Source of the DNA: Bifidobacterium breve
GTDB taxonomy: Bacteria > Actinomycetota > Acidimicrobiia > Acidimicrobiales > Ilumatobacteraceae
Direction: 5' to 3'
Length of the DNA stretch: 62,087 nt
Assembly: GCA_945893395.1 (NCBI GenBank)
Contig: CAMDEC010000004.1
Span: 1-62,087, forward strand
Shown here: piece after piece, positions 26,322 to 35,100 of the stretch
How positions within the stretch are numbered: the first letter of the stretch is position 1
Layout of the letters: each line of letters opens with the position of its first letter
Program-made: the position numbers and the translations under genes
Notes under the pieces: model-generated
Database searches by the model: none
Told to the model about the DNA's origin: nothing
What the model saw: only the letters and a program-made list of their open reading frames with translations

Positions 26322-27358
26322 ACTTAGATTTGAAACACTTCAACTCGTTCAGCAACGACATTATTGTTGTCGACGGTTTTTGGGGTGGCGGCAAATCAGT
26401 GGTCACATCCCTGATCGGTTCGATGACTGGTGTCGAAAAGAAAAAAGTTGAACACGTCTATGAGTATGTCTGCATTGCACATGGCGCCCAAAAAATGGAC
26501 CATGATGCAGCGACAGCATTTCTTAAAATTTATGCCGACCTTTCGCAATATAACAACTTGATTGGCCGAGAAGTGAACCTCAGGTGGTCTGATGACTCAG
26601 GCTTGTGGAACAATCCTGGGAGTTTTGCCTATCTCAGGCGACTTTTTCAATCTGACGGAGACGGTGTTGCCGACAAAATCAGCAAAGAAAATCTGGCTCT
26701 GTTGATCGCGTCCCATGAACTGTTGTCGGTATCAGATCTTTTGTACGACGCTTATGGGACACGATTGAAACTTGTTGAGGTGGTGCGACACCCGATTCAT
26801 TTATTTAATAATGTGCGCGACTACACCGCAACTTTTGAACGTTCAAGAGAATTCACGCTCTCGTTTGAATTAAACGGTGTGAAAGTTCCTTGGTTCGCGG
26901 CAAAATGGGCCGAAGAATTTTCTCGTTCGTCTATCGCAGACCGTGCCTTGCTCTCCATAGCCCGAATGCAAGACACGATGATTAAGTCAATTGAGCAAAT
27001 TCAATTCATAGCAAAGCCGCTTTTGGTTTTGTCTTTTGAAAATACGGTGTTAGACCCCGAGAACACAATTCGACAACTTGAGAACTTCCTAAATCGCACA
27101 CGGACTAAACGAACCACGAAGGTCTTGAGACAGCAAAGTTTGCCGCGAACACAAATCTCAGCAGGTAAAACAACTTCAAGTTTTTCGTTCACTTCCAACG
27201 CCAAAGACTCTGAAGCCGAGATTTACCAAAAAGTTGCTGCAGAAATCTCTACGAATGGTTCAGCATCAGCAATTGCTGAATTCAAATCGGCGATTGACCA
27301 ATACAACAAGAGGTGGCCAAGCCCACTTGCGGAACTTGGAAGATCTTGGAGTACATGA
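26318..27358 (+). CDS. P-loop protein, possibly sulfotransferase-like
   Basis: A 346-residue protein not assigned to a named family with confidence. It opens with DIIVVDGFWGGGKSVVTSLI, a P-loop-like GxWGGGKS close to residue 25. In the middle is LKLVEVVRHPIHLFNNVRDY, and near the C-terminal third is PLLVLSFENTVLDPENTIRQLE. That order (5' phosphate loop, VRHP, then SFE..L.dP...I..L..F) is that of sulfotransferases, where it binds PAPS. The P-loop is more ATPase-like than usual for that family. It is coupled to the HisF-like gene by ATGA and to the next gene likewise, so it belongs to the glycan pathway. Confidence 0.55.
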   Translation: MNLDLKHFNSFSNDIIVVDGFWGGGKSVVTSLIGSMTGVEKKKVEHVYEYVCIAHGAQKMDHDAATAFLKIYADLSQYNNLIGREVNLRWSDDSGLWNNPGSFAYLRRLFQSDGDGVADKISKENLALLIASHELLSVSDLLYDAYGTRLKLVEVVRHPIHLFNNVRDYTATFERSREFTLSFELNGVKVPWFAAKWAEEFSRSSIADRALLSIARMQDTMIKSIEQIQFIAKPLLVLSFENTVLDPENTIRQLENFLNRTRTKRTTKVLRQQSLPRTQISAGKTTSSFSFTSNAKDSEAEIYQKVAAEISTNGSASAIAEFKSAIDQYNKRWPSPLAELGRSWST

Positions 27359-28530
27359 TTCGACCTTGGCGGCTAATTCGGTCGCTGGTGAAACTGAAGT
27401 GGAGATTTAGACCACCATCACGGCGCAATGTATTGCTATATTTTAAAACAGGGGCTGATGTGATCGCCCCATACTTTGAGCCGGACGAATTTCAGATTCT
27501 CGACCTGCGTGAGTCTGAAGTCAACATCCCCATCGCATTGAAATGTCTGTATCAACGAGATCTGAGTGCAAAAAACTACGCGCGACAATTCATTCGAGCA
27601 GCACAGCCGAATCTTATCGTGACGTTTATCGACAACTTTCAGCCATTTTTTTTGCTTAAACATGAATTTCCAGGCACCCAAACCCTGTTGATTCAAAATG
27701 GCATTCGCAGTAATCGTGGGGATCTTTTCGGTTTATTTGCAGCAAAACACTCGACGGAGAAATATGCAGTGGACAACATTTTCGTATTTGGCCCAATAGT
27801 GGGTGCAAAATATCTTGAACATATTTCTGGCAATTTAATTGTTCATGGCAGCTTCAAAAATAATTTAATCCCCAAATCGGCTGCTCTTAAAAATACTGTG
27901 GCTTATATCTCGACGTATCGACCAAACCAGAATCTTGAATTCATCGTCCCCGAGAGCAAACCTGACAAACCAATTAGGTATGGTGAAATAATCTCTCGTC
28001 GGGCAAACGTCATTTCGTGGCTTGCCAAATATTGTCAAGAAAATAATCAACACTTGACGATAATCGGCAAAGATAAAAATTCACAGCGAGAAGAATTCTA
28101 CTACCGATCACTCTTAGCCAATTTTCAATTTGACTTCGTCGCCAAAAAGTCTTCGAGTACCAGTTATCACGCAATTGATAGATCTGAAATTGTTGTCTTC
28201 ACCAGCAGCACCCTTGGATATGAATCTTTGGCGCGAGGCAACAAAACGGCAGCAATCATGCTGGACGCACAAATCATCGGCGCTGAAGCACTCAAATTTG
28301 GCTGGCCCGCGAAACTCGCCGATGAAGGTAGCTTCTGGACGCATCAATCGAACGAGGAGCGACTCTACGAAATTTTGGATTTTCTGCGAACCGTCAAAGA
28401 TGAAGACTGGAATCAAATCCGATTGCAAACAATAGAGGATGTCATTAGTTTTGATCCGGGCAATTCAAAATTCTCGGCAGTAGTTGAATCACTGCGTCAA
28501 TCATGGCGGCAACAACAATCAAACAACTAA
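27355..28530 (+). CDS. O-antigen-type surface carbohydrate biosynthesis protein
   Basis: Starting at the ATG of the ATGA overlap (27355) the protein has 391 residues; the frame is open to 27313 but that would overlap the previous gene by 46 bases. The body looks like a GT-B half: NLIVTFIDNFQPFFLL, TLLIQNGIRSNRGDLFG, NIFVFGPIVGAKYLE, then VVFTSSTLGYESLARGNKTA near residue 310, like CDP-glycerol or Kdo-transferase-type enzymes. It resembles Leptospira-type O-antigen proteins of unknown role. It probably transfers a sugar, but this is inferred. Codon usage looks AT-richer than in core genes. Confidence 0.6.
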   Translation: MIRPWRLIRSLVKLKWRFRPPSRRNVLLYFKTGADVIAPYFEPDEFQILDLRESEVNIPIALKCLYQRDLSAKNYARQFIRAAQPNLIVTFIDNFQPFFLLKHEFPGTQTLLIQNGIRSNRGDLFGLFAAKHSTEKYAVDNIFVFGPIVGAKYLEHISGNLIVHGSFKNNLIPKSAALKNTVAYISTYRPNQNLEFIVPESKPDKPIRYGEIISRRANVISWLAKYCQENNQHLTIIGKDKNSQREEFYYRSLLANFQFDFVAKKSSSTSYHAIDRSEIVVFTSSTLGYESLARGNKTAAIMLDAQIIGAEALKFGWPAKLADEGSFWTHQSNEERLYEILDFLRTVKDEDWNQIRLQTIEDVISFDPGNSKFSAVVESLRQSWRQQQSNN

Positions 28531-28571
28531 TTGCCGACTAGCGTTATCTTCAGTCTTCTGGGGGCACGGCT

Positions 28572-29495
28572 TTGCAAATTTTGATATCTACCTCAAGTTT
28601 TAACTTGGATAATTTCACTGCACTTGGTGAATTAAAAACCGGGGGTATCGACGTAAAACTAAACCCGTTTGGCGCCCGCCTGTCTCAAGACCAAGTTATT
28701 GAACTGCTCGGAAAAGATACGGTGGGCATAATCGCCGGGCTTGAATCTCTCAACGCAACGGTTCTTCGGTCGGCTACTTCACTCAAAGTGATCGCCAGAG
28801 TTGGCGTCGGGCTCGACAGTGTCGACTTGACTACTGCCGCAAAACTTGGAATCACCGTTCTCAATACGCCCGATGCACCGACTTCGGCAGTTGCCGAACT
28901 CACCATTGGGCACATTCTTGGATTGCTGCGCAACATCGCTGCCACTGATCGACAAATCCGAAACAACAAATGGCAGGGTCAAATGGGCCATCTACTTGAA
29001 ACCAAGACTGTAGGCGTGGTTGGTTATGGTCGAGTTGGACAACGAGTAGCCAAACTACTCGGTGCTTTTGGCGCAAAAGTTGTTGTCTGTGATCCACACA
29101 TGTCGACGAAAGACTTTGCCAACCTGTCACTCGACGAACTTTGCCAAGAAGTAGACGTTCTAACTCTGCATCTGCCATACGACGCAGATAGTCATCATCT
29201 CATTGGGGAAAGACAATTTAATTTGATGAAAAAGGGCTCATTTTTTGTCAATATTTCACGTGGTGGTTTGGTTGACGAGCAAGCATTGTTGACTGCACTT
29301 GAGTCACGCCATCTCGCTGGTGCCGCACTCGACTGTTTCGAACAAGAGCCATACTCGGGACCACTTAGCAAACTTGAAAACGTGCAAATGACTGCGCACA
29401 TGGGCACATATGCGCGTGAGACCCGAGACCGCATGGAGCAAGAAGCCAGTCGATTACTGGTTGAAGCACTTCGTGCAAAGAACTTGCTGAAATGA
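28572..29495 (+). CDS. D-isomer-specific 2-hydroxyacid dehydrogenase
   Basis: A TTG at 28572 begins a 307-residue protein of the phosphoglycerate-dehydrogenase family. Motifs: VIARVGVGLDSVDL, TPDAPTSAVAELTIGHIL, TVGVVGYGRVGQRVAKLL for NAD binding, NISRGGLVDEQALL with the catalytic Arg, and DCFEQEPY with the Glu. The final His is in TAHMGTYA. It lacks the C-terminal ACT domain of serine-pathway SerA. Coupled by ATGA to a KdsB-like gene, it may make or use a 2-keto acid sugar precursor. A lone role in serine synthesis is less likely given the location. Confidence 0.8.
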   Translation: MQILISTSSFNLDNFTALGELKTGGIDVKLNPFGARLSQDQVIELLGKDTVGIIAGLESLNATVLRSATSLKVIARVGVGLDSVDLTTAAKLGITVLNTPDAPTSAVAELTIGHILGLLRNIAATDRQIRNNKWQGQMGHLLETKTVGVVGYGRVGQRVAKLLGAFGAKVVVCDPHMSTKDFANLSLDELCQEVDVLTLHLPYDADSHHLIGERQFNLMKKGSFFVNISRGGLVDEQALLTALESRHLAGAALDCFEQEPYSGPLSKLENVQMTAHMGTYARETRDRMEQEASRLLVEALRAKNLLK

Positions 29496-30238
29496 AAGTA
29501 GTTGCACTCATCCCTGCACGACTTGCCAGCACGCGATTTCCGAACAAGCCGTTGACGCTCATCTTGGGCAAATCAATGTTGCAGCACATAATCGAACGAG
29601 TTCTGTTGTGCACAGAGATCGACGAAGTTGCCGTGGCGACATGCGATCAAGAGATCGCTGAACACGTTCAAAATCTTGGCCACAAAGCTGTGATGACGAG
29701 CAACAAACATGAGCGGGCTTCCGATCGTTGCGCTGAGGCGGTAAGCAAACTTGAACAATCAGGTAAGTCAAAATTCGAGATCGTGGTGATGGTGCAAGGC
29801 GACGAGCCGATGACTGACCCGCGCATGTTGTCAGATGTCTTGGGGCCTTTTTCAAAAAACCCAGAAATAGGTGTCGTCAATCTTTATGCCGATATACAGC
29901 CCGGTGAATTCAACAGTCCAAATTGCGTGAAAGTGGTTATGGATTTAGCGGGCGATGCCCTATATATGTCTCGAGCCGCAATCCCTGTTTCACTGGACGG
30001 CGTTGAGCGCCCATTGGGCAAGCAACTCGGGCTAATCGCCTTTCGTCGTCAGGCATTGCAAAAGTTCACTGAGTTGGCTCCGACTCCGCTTGAAATCAAC
30101 GAATCGGTGGACATGCTTCGATTCCTCGAACATGGATTCAAGATTCGGATGCAACGAACGAGCTACCGCACCCATGCTGTTGATGTTCCTGGTGATGTTC
30201 TTGAAGTAGAGCGACTAATGAAAACTACATCTCGCTAA
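29492..30238 (+). CDS. 3-deoxy-manno-octulosonate cytidylyltransferase-like (KdsB family)
   Basis: A 248-residue KdsB-type enzyme: VVALIPARLASTRFPNKPL with the CTP loop, VAVATCDQEIAEHV, VMTSNKHERASDRCAEA, VVMVQGDEPMTDPRML with the metal site, and LYMSRAAIPVS. KdsB activates Kdo with CTP; the variant with QGDEPM is also found for Kdo-like sugars in capsules. The cell type here has no lipopolysaccharide core, so CMP-Kdo or CMP-8-amino-Kdo for a surface glycan is more likely. It could supply the activating step missing from the leftward operon, whose own cytidylyltransferase is interrupted. Confidence 0.82.
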   Translation: MKVVALIPARLASTRFPNKPLTLILGKSMLQHIIERVLLCTEIDEVAVATCDQEIAEHVQNLGHKAVMTSNKHERASDRCAEAVSKLEQSGKSKFEIVVMVQGDEPMTDPRMLSDVLGPFSKNPEIGVVNLYADIQPGEFNSPNCVKVVMDLAGDALYMSRAAIPVSLDGVERPLGKQLGLIAFRRQALQKFTELAPTPLEINESVDMLRFLEHGFKIRMQRTSYRTHAVDVPGDVLEVERLMKTTSR

Positions 30239-30247
30239 AAATCGTAA

Positions 30248-32092
30248 ATGTACAAATTAAGAACAACTCCATCTCGGACTTTAACAATCTGGGACTCTGA
30301 CTTTGATTGCAATCTTCAGGTAGATTCGATTCTGCTTTGGCGGCAATTCGTCACTGAGTCGGACGACGAATCGACGGCTTCGATAAGTGAAATAGTCGAG
30401 CACAACGGTTTGGAAATCAGAAAAAAGTTATTGGAATTTATCTATGATGTTGCCACCTCAATCACTGAAAACCCCAGGACAAACCATAAATTCAGGGACG
30501 ACTTTGACTACTTTTGGATGACACAATTTCACTCCCGACCATACACTCAGTCTGCTGAACTCAACAATCTGGCGAAAGTCTTTGCCTTGGTCGAAGTGAT
30601 CAAAGTCAATGCAGTGGCACGGTTAGTCATCCATTCAAGCAACAACAATTTGATCAAGGTTTTTGCAAGTCTGGCTGAGAATTTGAAAATTGAAACGCAG
30701 ATTGTCAAGGTCAATTCTTCAAACCAGACCATCCCGTGGCGCACAAGAATAAAACCGATCGTGCCCCGGCCGTTGCTAGCAATCTTGGCCATGGTCACGC
30801 AGATCAAAAAGTCGCTGTCGCTCGGCCAACTGCCAACGAGGCAATCCGCGGATGGTTCAATTTCAATTTTTGACTATTGGTATCGATTCTCACCGGAAGT
30901 CACTAGCAACAAGTTTGGCTCACAATATTGGACAAGTCTTGTCGACCACCTAGATCAATCTGGGGTTAACTGGTGGCACAACTTGGTCGACCAACATACG
31001 GTCAGCGAACTAAAAAATGCAAAAAAGATGTGTGACGAATTCAATCAACACAGGAAGCATCGTCACGAAATTGTTGACGCGAAAATCAACTTAAGAATTT
31101 TTTTCACCACGATATTTGACCACTTCAGAGTTGTAGCCAGCTCGCTGCCGAGCAGCAAATACGAGACGACATTCGCAGACCCGATCTCGGGCGTCAACTT
31201 TTGGCCACTACTTAAACGAGAGTGGCTGAACTCGCTGCGTGGCTATGAAGCCCTGATCAACTGCCTCCAATTTAATCGACTTGAATCTTTGTTGTCGTCA
31301 AATACGAAACAGCAGCACGGCGTTTACCTGATTGAAAACCAACCATGGGAAATGGCTTTGATCCACCTTTGGCGAAAATATAGCCATGGACAATTGATCG
31401 GCGTCGCGCATTCAACAGTTCGATTCTGGGACTTACGCCTGATGTCTGATCCACGCCAGTTTTTGCCAGGTAGCAAAATGCCCCGTCCCGATTTGGTCGC
31501 CGTGAATGGACCGCTTGCAAGAAATTCGCTAATTGAAACTTGCTACCTTGAAACTGAAATAGTGGATGTCGAAGCTTTGATGTACCTACACTTGGCAAAA
31601 CCAAAAACCGTGCGCGCGGCGAACGCCAAGTTGACGATCCTTGTGGCTACCGACTACCTCGATTCAGCGACACAAACACAGATGAAACTGCTCAACGAAG
31701 TAGTTACCAACAATCCAAACAAATACCAGATCTTGCTTAAACCTCACTGGAGCCAGAAAATATCGAATCTCAAGATTAAGGCTCAAGTTGTTTCGGGGAA
31801 ACAGGATCTTGCAAGCTTTTTTGGTCAAGCTGATGTTCTTTATTGCAGTGCGATTACGTCGGCAGTAATCGATGGAGTTTGTTCTGGCCTACCCGTAATT
31901 CAATGTCTCGACCCGATGTCATTCAACTTGAGTCCGCTACGCGATAGTTCATCGGTTCAAACAGTTCGAACAGCGGCGGAGCTAAATACTGCTTTGCAAC
32001 AACTAGGTTCGCATCAACCAGATATCAGCGCCGACGAACTGTTTAATCTGGATGCAAGCCTCACTCGATGGACTAAATTGCTGCAATCCTGA
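30248..32092 (+). CDS. Large surface-carbohydrate biosynthesis protein, putative glycosyltransferase
   Basis: A 614-residue cytosolic protein with no membrane segment. The C-terminal 270 residues look GT-B-like: YLIENQPWEMALIHLW, GQLIGVAHSTVRFWDLRL, PDLVAVNGPLARNSL, ILLKPHWSQ, then VLYCSAITSAVIDGVCSGLPVIQ as in the nucleotide-sugar site. The N-terminal half is unlike anything I recognise. It matches, by pattern, the TIGR04326-type carbohydrate proteins of Leptospira-like O-antigen loci, and it follows a KdsB-like gene by nine bases. It may transfer the CMP-activated acid sugar; this is inference. Confidence 0.55.
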   Translation: MYKLRTTPSRTLTIWDSDFDCNLQVDSILLWRQFVTESDDESTASISEIVEHNGLEIRKKLLEFIYDVATSITENPRTNHKFRDDFDYFWMTQFHSRPYTQSAELNNLAKVFALVEVIKVNAVARLVIHSSNNNLIKVFASLAENLKIETQIVKVNSSNQTIPWRTRIKPIVPRPLLAILAMVTQIKKSLSLGQLPTRQSADGSISIFDYWYRFSPEVTSNKFGSQYWTSLVDHLDQSGVNWWHNLVDQHTVSELKNAKKMCDEFNQHRKHRHEIVDAKINLRIFFTTIFDHFRVVASSLPSSKYETTFADPISGVNFWPLLKREWLNSLRGYEALINCLQFNRLESLLSSNTKQQHGVYLIENQPWEMALIHLWRKYSHGQLIGVAHSTVRFWDLRLMSDPRQFLPGSKMPRPDLVAVNGPLARNSLIETCYLETEIVDVEALMYLHLAKPKTVRAANAKLTILVATDYLDSATQTQMKLLNEVVTNNPNKYQILLKPHWSQKISNLKIKAQVVSGKQDLASFFGQADVLYCSAITSAVIDGVCSGLPVIQCLDPMSFNLSPLRDSSSVQTVRTAAELNTALQQLGSHQPDISADELFNLDASLTRWTKLLQS

Positions 32093-32124
32093 GCCAGTTT
32101 GTAATAGCAATCTAGAGTTGTTGA

Positions 32125-32817
32125 GTGTCACCGAAACAAGACTTTTCGTCAACCGACCCGCGTGTCCAAATATTTGCAATAGACAGTCAAACTTTCAAAT
32201 CTGCGGCAAACACGATTACTGAGTTGATCGACAACTCGATCAACCAATACCAAACGGCCAACGTGATCATTGCTTCCGGAAATGCAATTTTACAAACTTT
32301 AGGTTGTCTTTCGGCAATTATCAATTGGCAAAAAGTCAATTGGTTTCTGGCCGACGAAAGATGCGTTGCCGCGAATGATCCACAATCGAATCGACTGCAG
32401 ATAACCAGAGTGCTTGAAAAATCACTCGGTGAAAAATACGGCACCGTAATTGCCCCTGACACACGAATAACGCCAGAGAAAGCGGTCGCAGATTATGCAA
32501 GTAGAATTGCATCAATCAGTATGTTCAACTTTTGCCTCCTAGGTATGGGCAACGACGGCCACATCGCCAGCCTGTTGCCGCAACATTCAGCGCTCAGTTC
32601 AAACGAGTCGTGCTGTCTCGTGACTGACTCACCGAACCCACCTTCTGAACGCATCACGATGACGCTAAAAACGTTCGCCAGAGTTTCTAGTCGTGTCTTG
32701 ATAACAGTTGGCGCTGCCAAGAATGACGCCATCAGAAAATACATTGCCGACCCACAAACACCCGTGCGGCTTTTTAACCCGACCATCATTTTCAGTGATC
32801 GTGCGGCGTATCAATGA
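32125..32817 (+). CDS. 6-phosphogluconolactonase-like protein (NagB/Pgl fold)
   Basis: A 230-residue protein from a GTG at 32125. WFLADERCVAANDPQSN matches the ADER..p..d..SN signature and FCLLGMGNDGHIASLLP the LLGxGxDGHxASLFP signature of 6-phosphogluconolactonases. The sugar isomerases of the NagB fold are the next best match. In central metabolism it would open 6-phosphogluconolactone, but here it is inside a glycan locus and overlaps the RfbF-like gene by four bases, so a role in a sugar phosphate precursor is possible. A TAGAGT box at 32113-32118 ends six bases upstream of the GTG, with no Shine-Dalgarno, hinting at a leaderless start. Confidence 0.72.
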   Translation: MSPKQDFSSTDPRVQIFAIDSQTFKSAANTITELIDNSINQYQTANVIIASGNAILQTLGCLSAIINWQKVNWFLADERCVAANDPQSNRLQITRVLEKSLGEKYGTVIAPDTRITPEKAVADYASRIASISMFNFCLLGMGNDGHIASLLPQHSALSSNESCCLVTDSPNPPSERITMTLKTFARVSSRVLITVGAAKNDAIRKYIADPQTPVRLFNPTIIFSDRAAYQ

Positions 32818-33590
32818 AAACAGTCTTGTTGTGCGGAGGTTTCGGCACGCGAATTCGTGATGTGGCAGATGATATTCCCAAACCGTTAATCAAAGTTGGA
32901 GAGATGCCGATTCTTTGGCACCTAATTGGTTACTACGCAAATTTTGGCTTCAGAGAATTTGTTTTATGTCTTGGCTACAAATCTGAAACAATCGTTGATT
33001 TTTTCGCCCACCAAAAAGGCCGGAGCAAGAGTTTGCAATCTGAACCCGAACTGCCAAACAACTTTCAATTTGATGGCGAGATAAATGGGGTTAATTGCTC
33101 GGTGACAATGGCCGATACCGGGCTTGAAGCAATGACCGGTGCTCGCATCAGAAAAATTCAAAATCTGGTCGGGAATGAGACATTCATGCTCAGCTACGGG
33201 GATGGATTGAGCGATGTGAACTTGACAAAACTAATTGCGCACCATGATGCAAACAAAAAACTGCTCACAGTCACAGGTGTTCGCCCACCAAGTCGATTCG
33301 GTGAACTTCAAGTTGATGACCAAAACAAGGTGACTGGGTTCAATGAAAAGCCCCAAGCCTCCGGAGGTCGAATTTCTGGTGGTTTCTTTGTCTGCGAGCC
33401 AAAAGTCTTTGACTACCTTGACCCACGAGAAGACTTGGTATTTGAAAAAGAGCCGATTCAATCAATCGTGCATGATCGCCAAATGACGATGTACCCACAT
33501 GATGAGTTTTGGCAATGCATGGATACTTACCGCGACTGGGAGCTTCTCAACCAGATGTTTAAGTCAGGCAAGGCGCCATGGGTTCGCTAA
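32814..33590 (+). CDS. rfbF: Glucose-1-phosphate cytidylyltransferase
   Basis: A 258-residue nucleotidyltransferase with the RfbF pattern: VLLCGGFGTRIRDVADDIPKPL, IKVGEMPILWHLIGYYANFG, FVLCLGYKSETIVDFF, DTGLEAMTGARIRKIQ, MLSYGDGLSDV, and EFWQCMDTYRDWELLNQM at the C-terminus. It joins CTP and glucose-1-phosphate into CDP-glucose, the entry to CDP-6-deoxyhexoses. It directly precedes the dehydratase that uses the product, overlapping it by 13 bases. The length is normal for the family. Confidence 0.92.
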   Translation: MKTVLLCGGFGTRIRDVADDIPKPLIKVGEMPILWHLIGYYANFGFREFVLCLGYKSETIVDFFAHQKGRSKSLQSEPELPNNFQFDGEINGVNCSVTMADTGLEAMTGARIRKIQNLVGNETFMLSYGDGLSDVNLTKLIAHHDANKKLLTVTGVRPPSRFGELQVDDQNKVTGFNEKPQASGGRISGGFFVCEPKVFDYLDPREDLVFEKEPIQSIVHDRQMTMYPHDEFWQCMDTYRDWELLNQMFKSGKAPWVR

Positions 33591-34654
33591 GCCAAGCATT
33601 TGTCAATCTAAAAGGCAAAAAAGTCGCCATAACTGGGGACACCGGCTTCAAGGGATCTTGGCTTTCTCTGTGGTTGCACTTGGCGGGTGCCGAAGTTTTT
33701 GGCTACGCATTGCCACCAGAAGGAAAGCAAAACCACTTTTCGCAACTTCAACTTGAAAAAATTATCAAACATGAAGATGGTGATGTGCGCGACTCAAGTC
33801 ACCTGATCAACTTCATGCGACAGGCACAACCTGAAATAGTTTTTCACCTGGCTGCACAGGCTCTGGTGCGTCGCTCATACGACGACCCAAAAACTACCTA
33901 CGACACGAATATTGGTGGAGCAGTGAATTTGATGGAGGCTGTCAACGCAACTGCTTCGGTGCGATCGCTGGTTTTTGTCACTTCCGATAAGTGCTACAAA
34001 AATATTGAAGTTGGTCGTGGATACCGCGAAACCGACGAACTCGGTGGGCACGACCCCTACAGCGCATCAAAGGCCGCTGCCGAACTCGTCTTCTCGTCGT
34101 ATTTTGATTCATTTCTTGCCAAGCGTAAAAACTTTGGTGCGGCCACGGTTCGTGCGGGCAATGTAATCGGCGGTGGTGATTGGGCAGAGGATCGAATCAT
34201 CCCTGACTGCATTCGTGCACTCTCAGCCAACAAACCGATAATTCTGCGTTTCCCCAATGCAACTCGACCTTGGCAACATGTCCTCGAACCACTCTCGGGC
34301 TACATTCAACTTGCTGACTTTCTTCTTCACTCAGCTCAAGAATTTAATGGGGCGTGGAACTTCGGCCCCGCAGAGTCGGATAAATTCAGTGTTTTTGATG
34401 TAGCCAATAAAGCAGTCAAAGTTTGGGGTTCCGGAGAAATTCAAGTCGACCAAACTACGCCACAGATGCATGAAGCAGGTTTGCTGCACCTAAATTGTGA
34501 GAAAGCAAATTCGAAGATGAACTGGTTTCCAAAATGGAATTTTGATCAGACTCTAACCAACACAGTTTCGTGGTATCGACAAGCACATGATGGAAGTCGA
34601 ACTAGAGAACTCTCAGAATCTCAAATAGCAACATACATGGAGAAATCAAGATGA
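33578..34654 (+). CDS. rfbG: CDP-glucose 4,6-dehydratase
   Basis: The 358-residue protein is an extended SDR of the RfbG group: KVAITGDTGFKGSWLSLWL with the NAD-binding GxxGFKG, HLAAQALVRRSYDDPKTTYDTN, FVTSDKCYKN, YSASKAAAELVFSSY with the catalytic Tyr and Lys, RAGNVIGGGDWAEDRIIPD, and RPWQHVLEPLSGY. It converts CDP-glucose to CDP-4-keto-6-deoxyglucose. It overlaps rfbF by 13 bases and the cupin epimerase by four. No rfbH-type E1 dehydratase follows, so the product is probably not a 3,6-dideoxyhexose. Confidence 0.92.
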   Translation: MGSLSQAFVNLKGKKVAITGDTGFKGSWLSLWLHLAGAEVFGYALPPEGKQNHFSQLQLEKIIKHEDGDVRDSSHLINFMRQAQPEIVFHLAAQALVRRSYDDPKTTYDTNIGGAVNLMEAVNATASVRSLVFVTSDKCYKNIEVGRGYRETDELGGHDPYSASKAAAELVFSSYFDSFLAKRKNFGAATVRAGNVIGGGDWAEDRIIPDCIRALSANKPIILRFPNATRPWQHVLEPLSGYIQLADFLLHSAQEFNGAWNFGPAESDKFSVFDVANKAVKVWGSGEIQVDQTTPQMHEAGLLHLNCEKANSKMNWFPKWNFDQTLTNTVSWYRQAHDGSRTRELSESQIATYMEKSR

Positions 34655-35100
34655 TTGATGGAGTCTTAATCACGCCACTTTTACAGATCGCTGATGAGCG
34701 GGGCAAAGTTATGCAGATGCTCAAATCGACTGATCCACATTTTCAGCAATTTGGGGAGATCTATTTTTCGTGTGTTTTCCCGGATGTGGTGAAAGCGTGG
34801 CACTATCACGACAAAATGGTGCTCAATTATGCGGTGCCATTTGGGCGAATTAAGTTCGTGCTGTTTGATGATCGCCCAGACAGCCCGACTCGGGGCGAAG
34901 TGCAGGAACTATTTTTGGGCGAAGAAAACTACTGGCTCGTAACCGTGCCCGTTCAGGTGTGGAACGGCTTCAAAGGCGTCGGTACGCAGATAGCAGTCGT
35001 CGCCAACTGCGCGAGTATGCCCCACGACCCATCTGAAATTCAACGTCGTGATCCAAATGATAAATATTTTCCTTACAACTGGCAATTAGTTCATCGATGA
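34651..35100 (+). CDS. dTDP-4-dehydrorhamnose 3,5-epimerase-like protein (cupin)
   Basis: A 149-residue RmlC-like cupin. Motifs: ADERGKVMQML at the start, GEIYFSCVFPDVVKAWHYHDKM with the catalytic His region, FVLFDDRPDSPTRGE, and NGFKGVG near residue 110 as in RmlC WVPxGFxH, here less exact. It is shorter than RmlC (about 180 residues). With CDP-4-keto-6-deoxyglucose made by the two genes upstream, it may epimerise C3 and/or C5. It overlaps both neighbours by four bases. Confidence 0.78.
   Translation: MIDGVLITPLLQIADERGKVMQMLKSTDPHFQQFGEIYFSCVFPDVVKAWHYHDKMVLNYAVPFGRIKFVLFDDRPDSPTRGEVQELFLGEENYWLVTVPVQVWNGFKGVGTQIAVVANCASMPHDPSEIQRRDPNDKYFPYNWQLVHR

Noticed and set aside
29492-30238. Gram-negative origin of the window from KdsB and Kdn-like genes
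   Set aside because: Flanking UPF0182, DivIVA/Wag31, LppM, Ddn and tad genes point to an actinobacterium, and no lipid A gene is visible.
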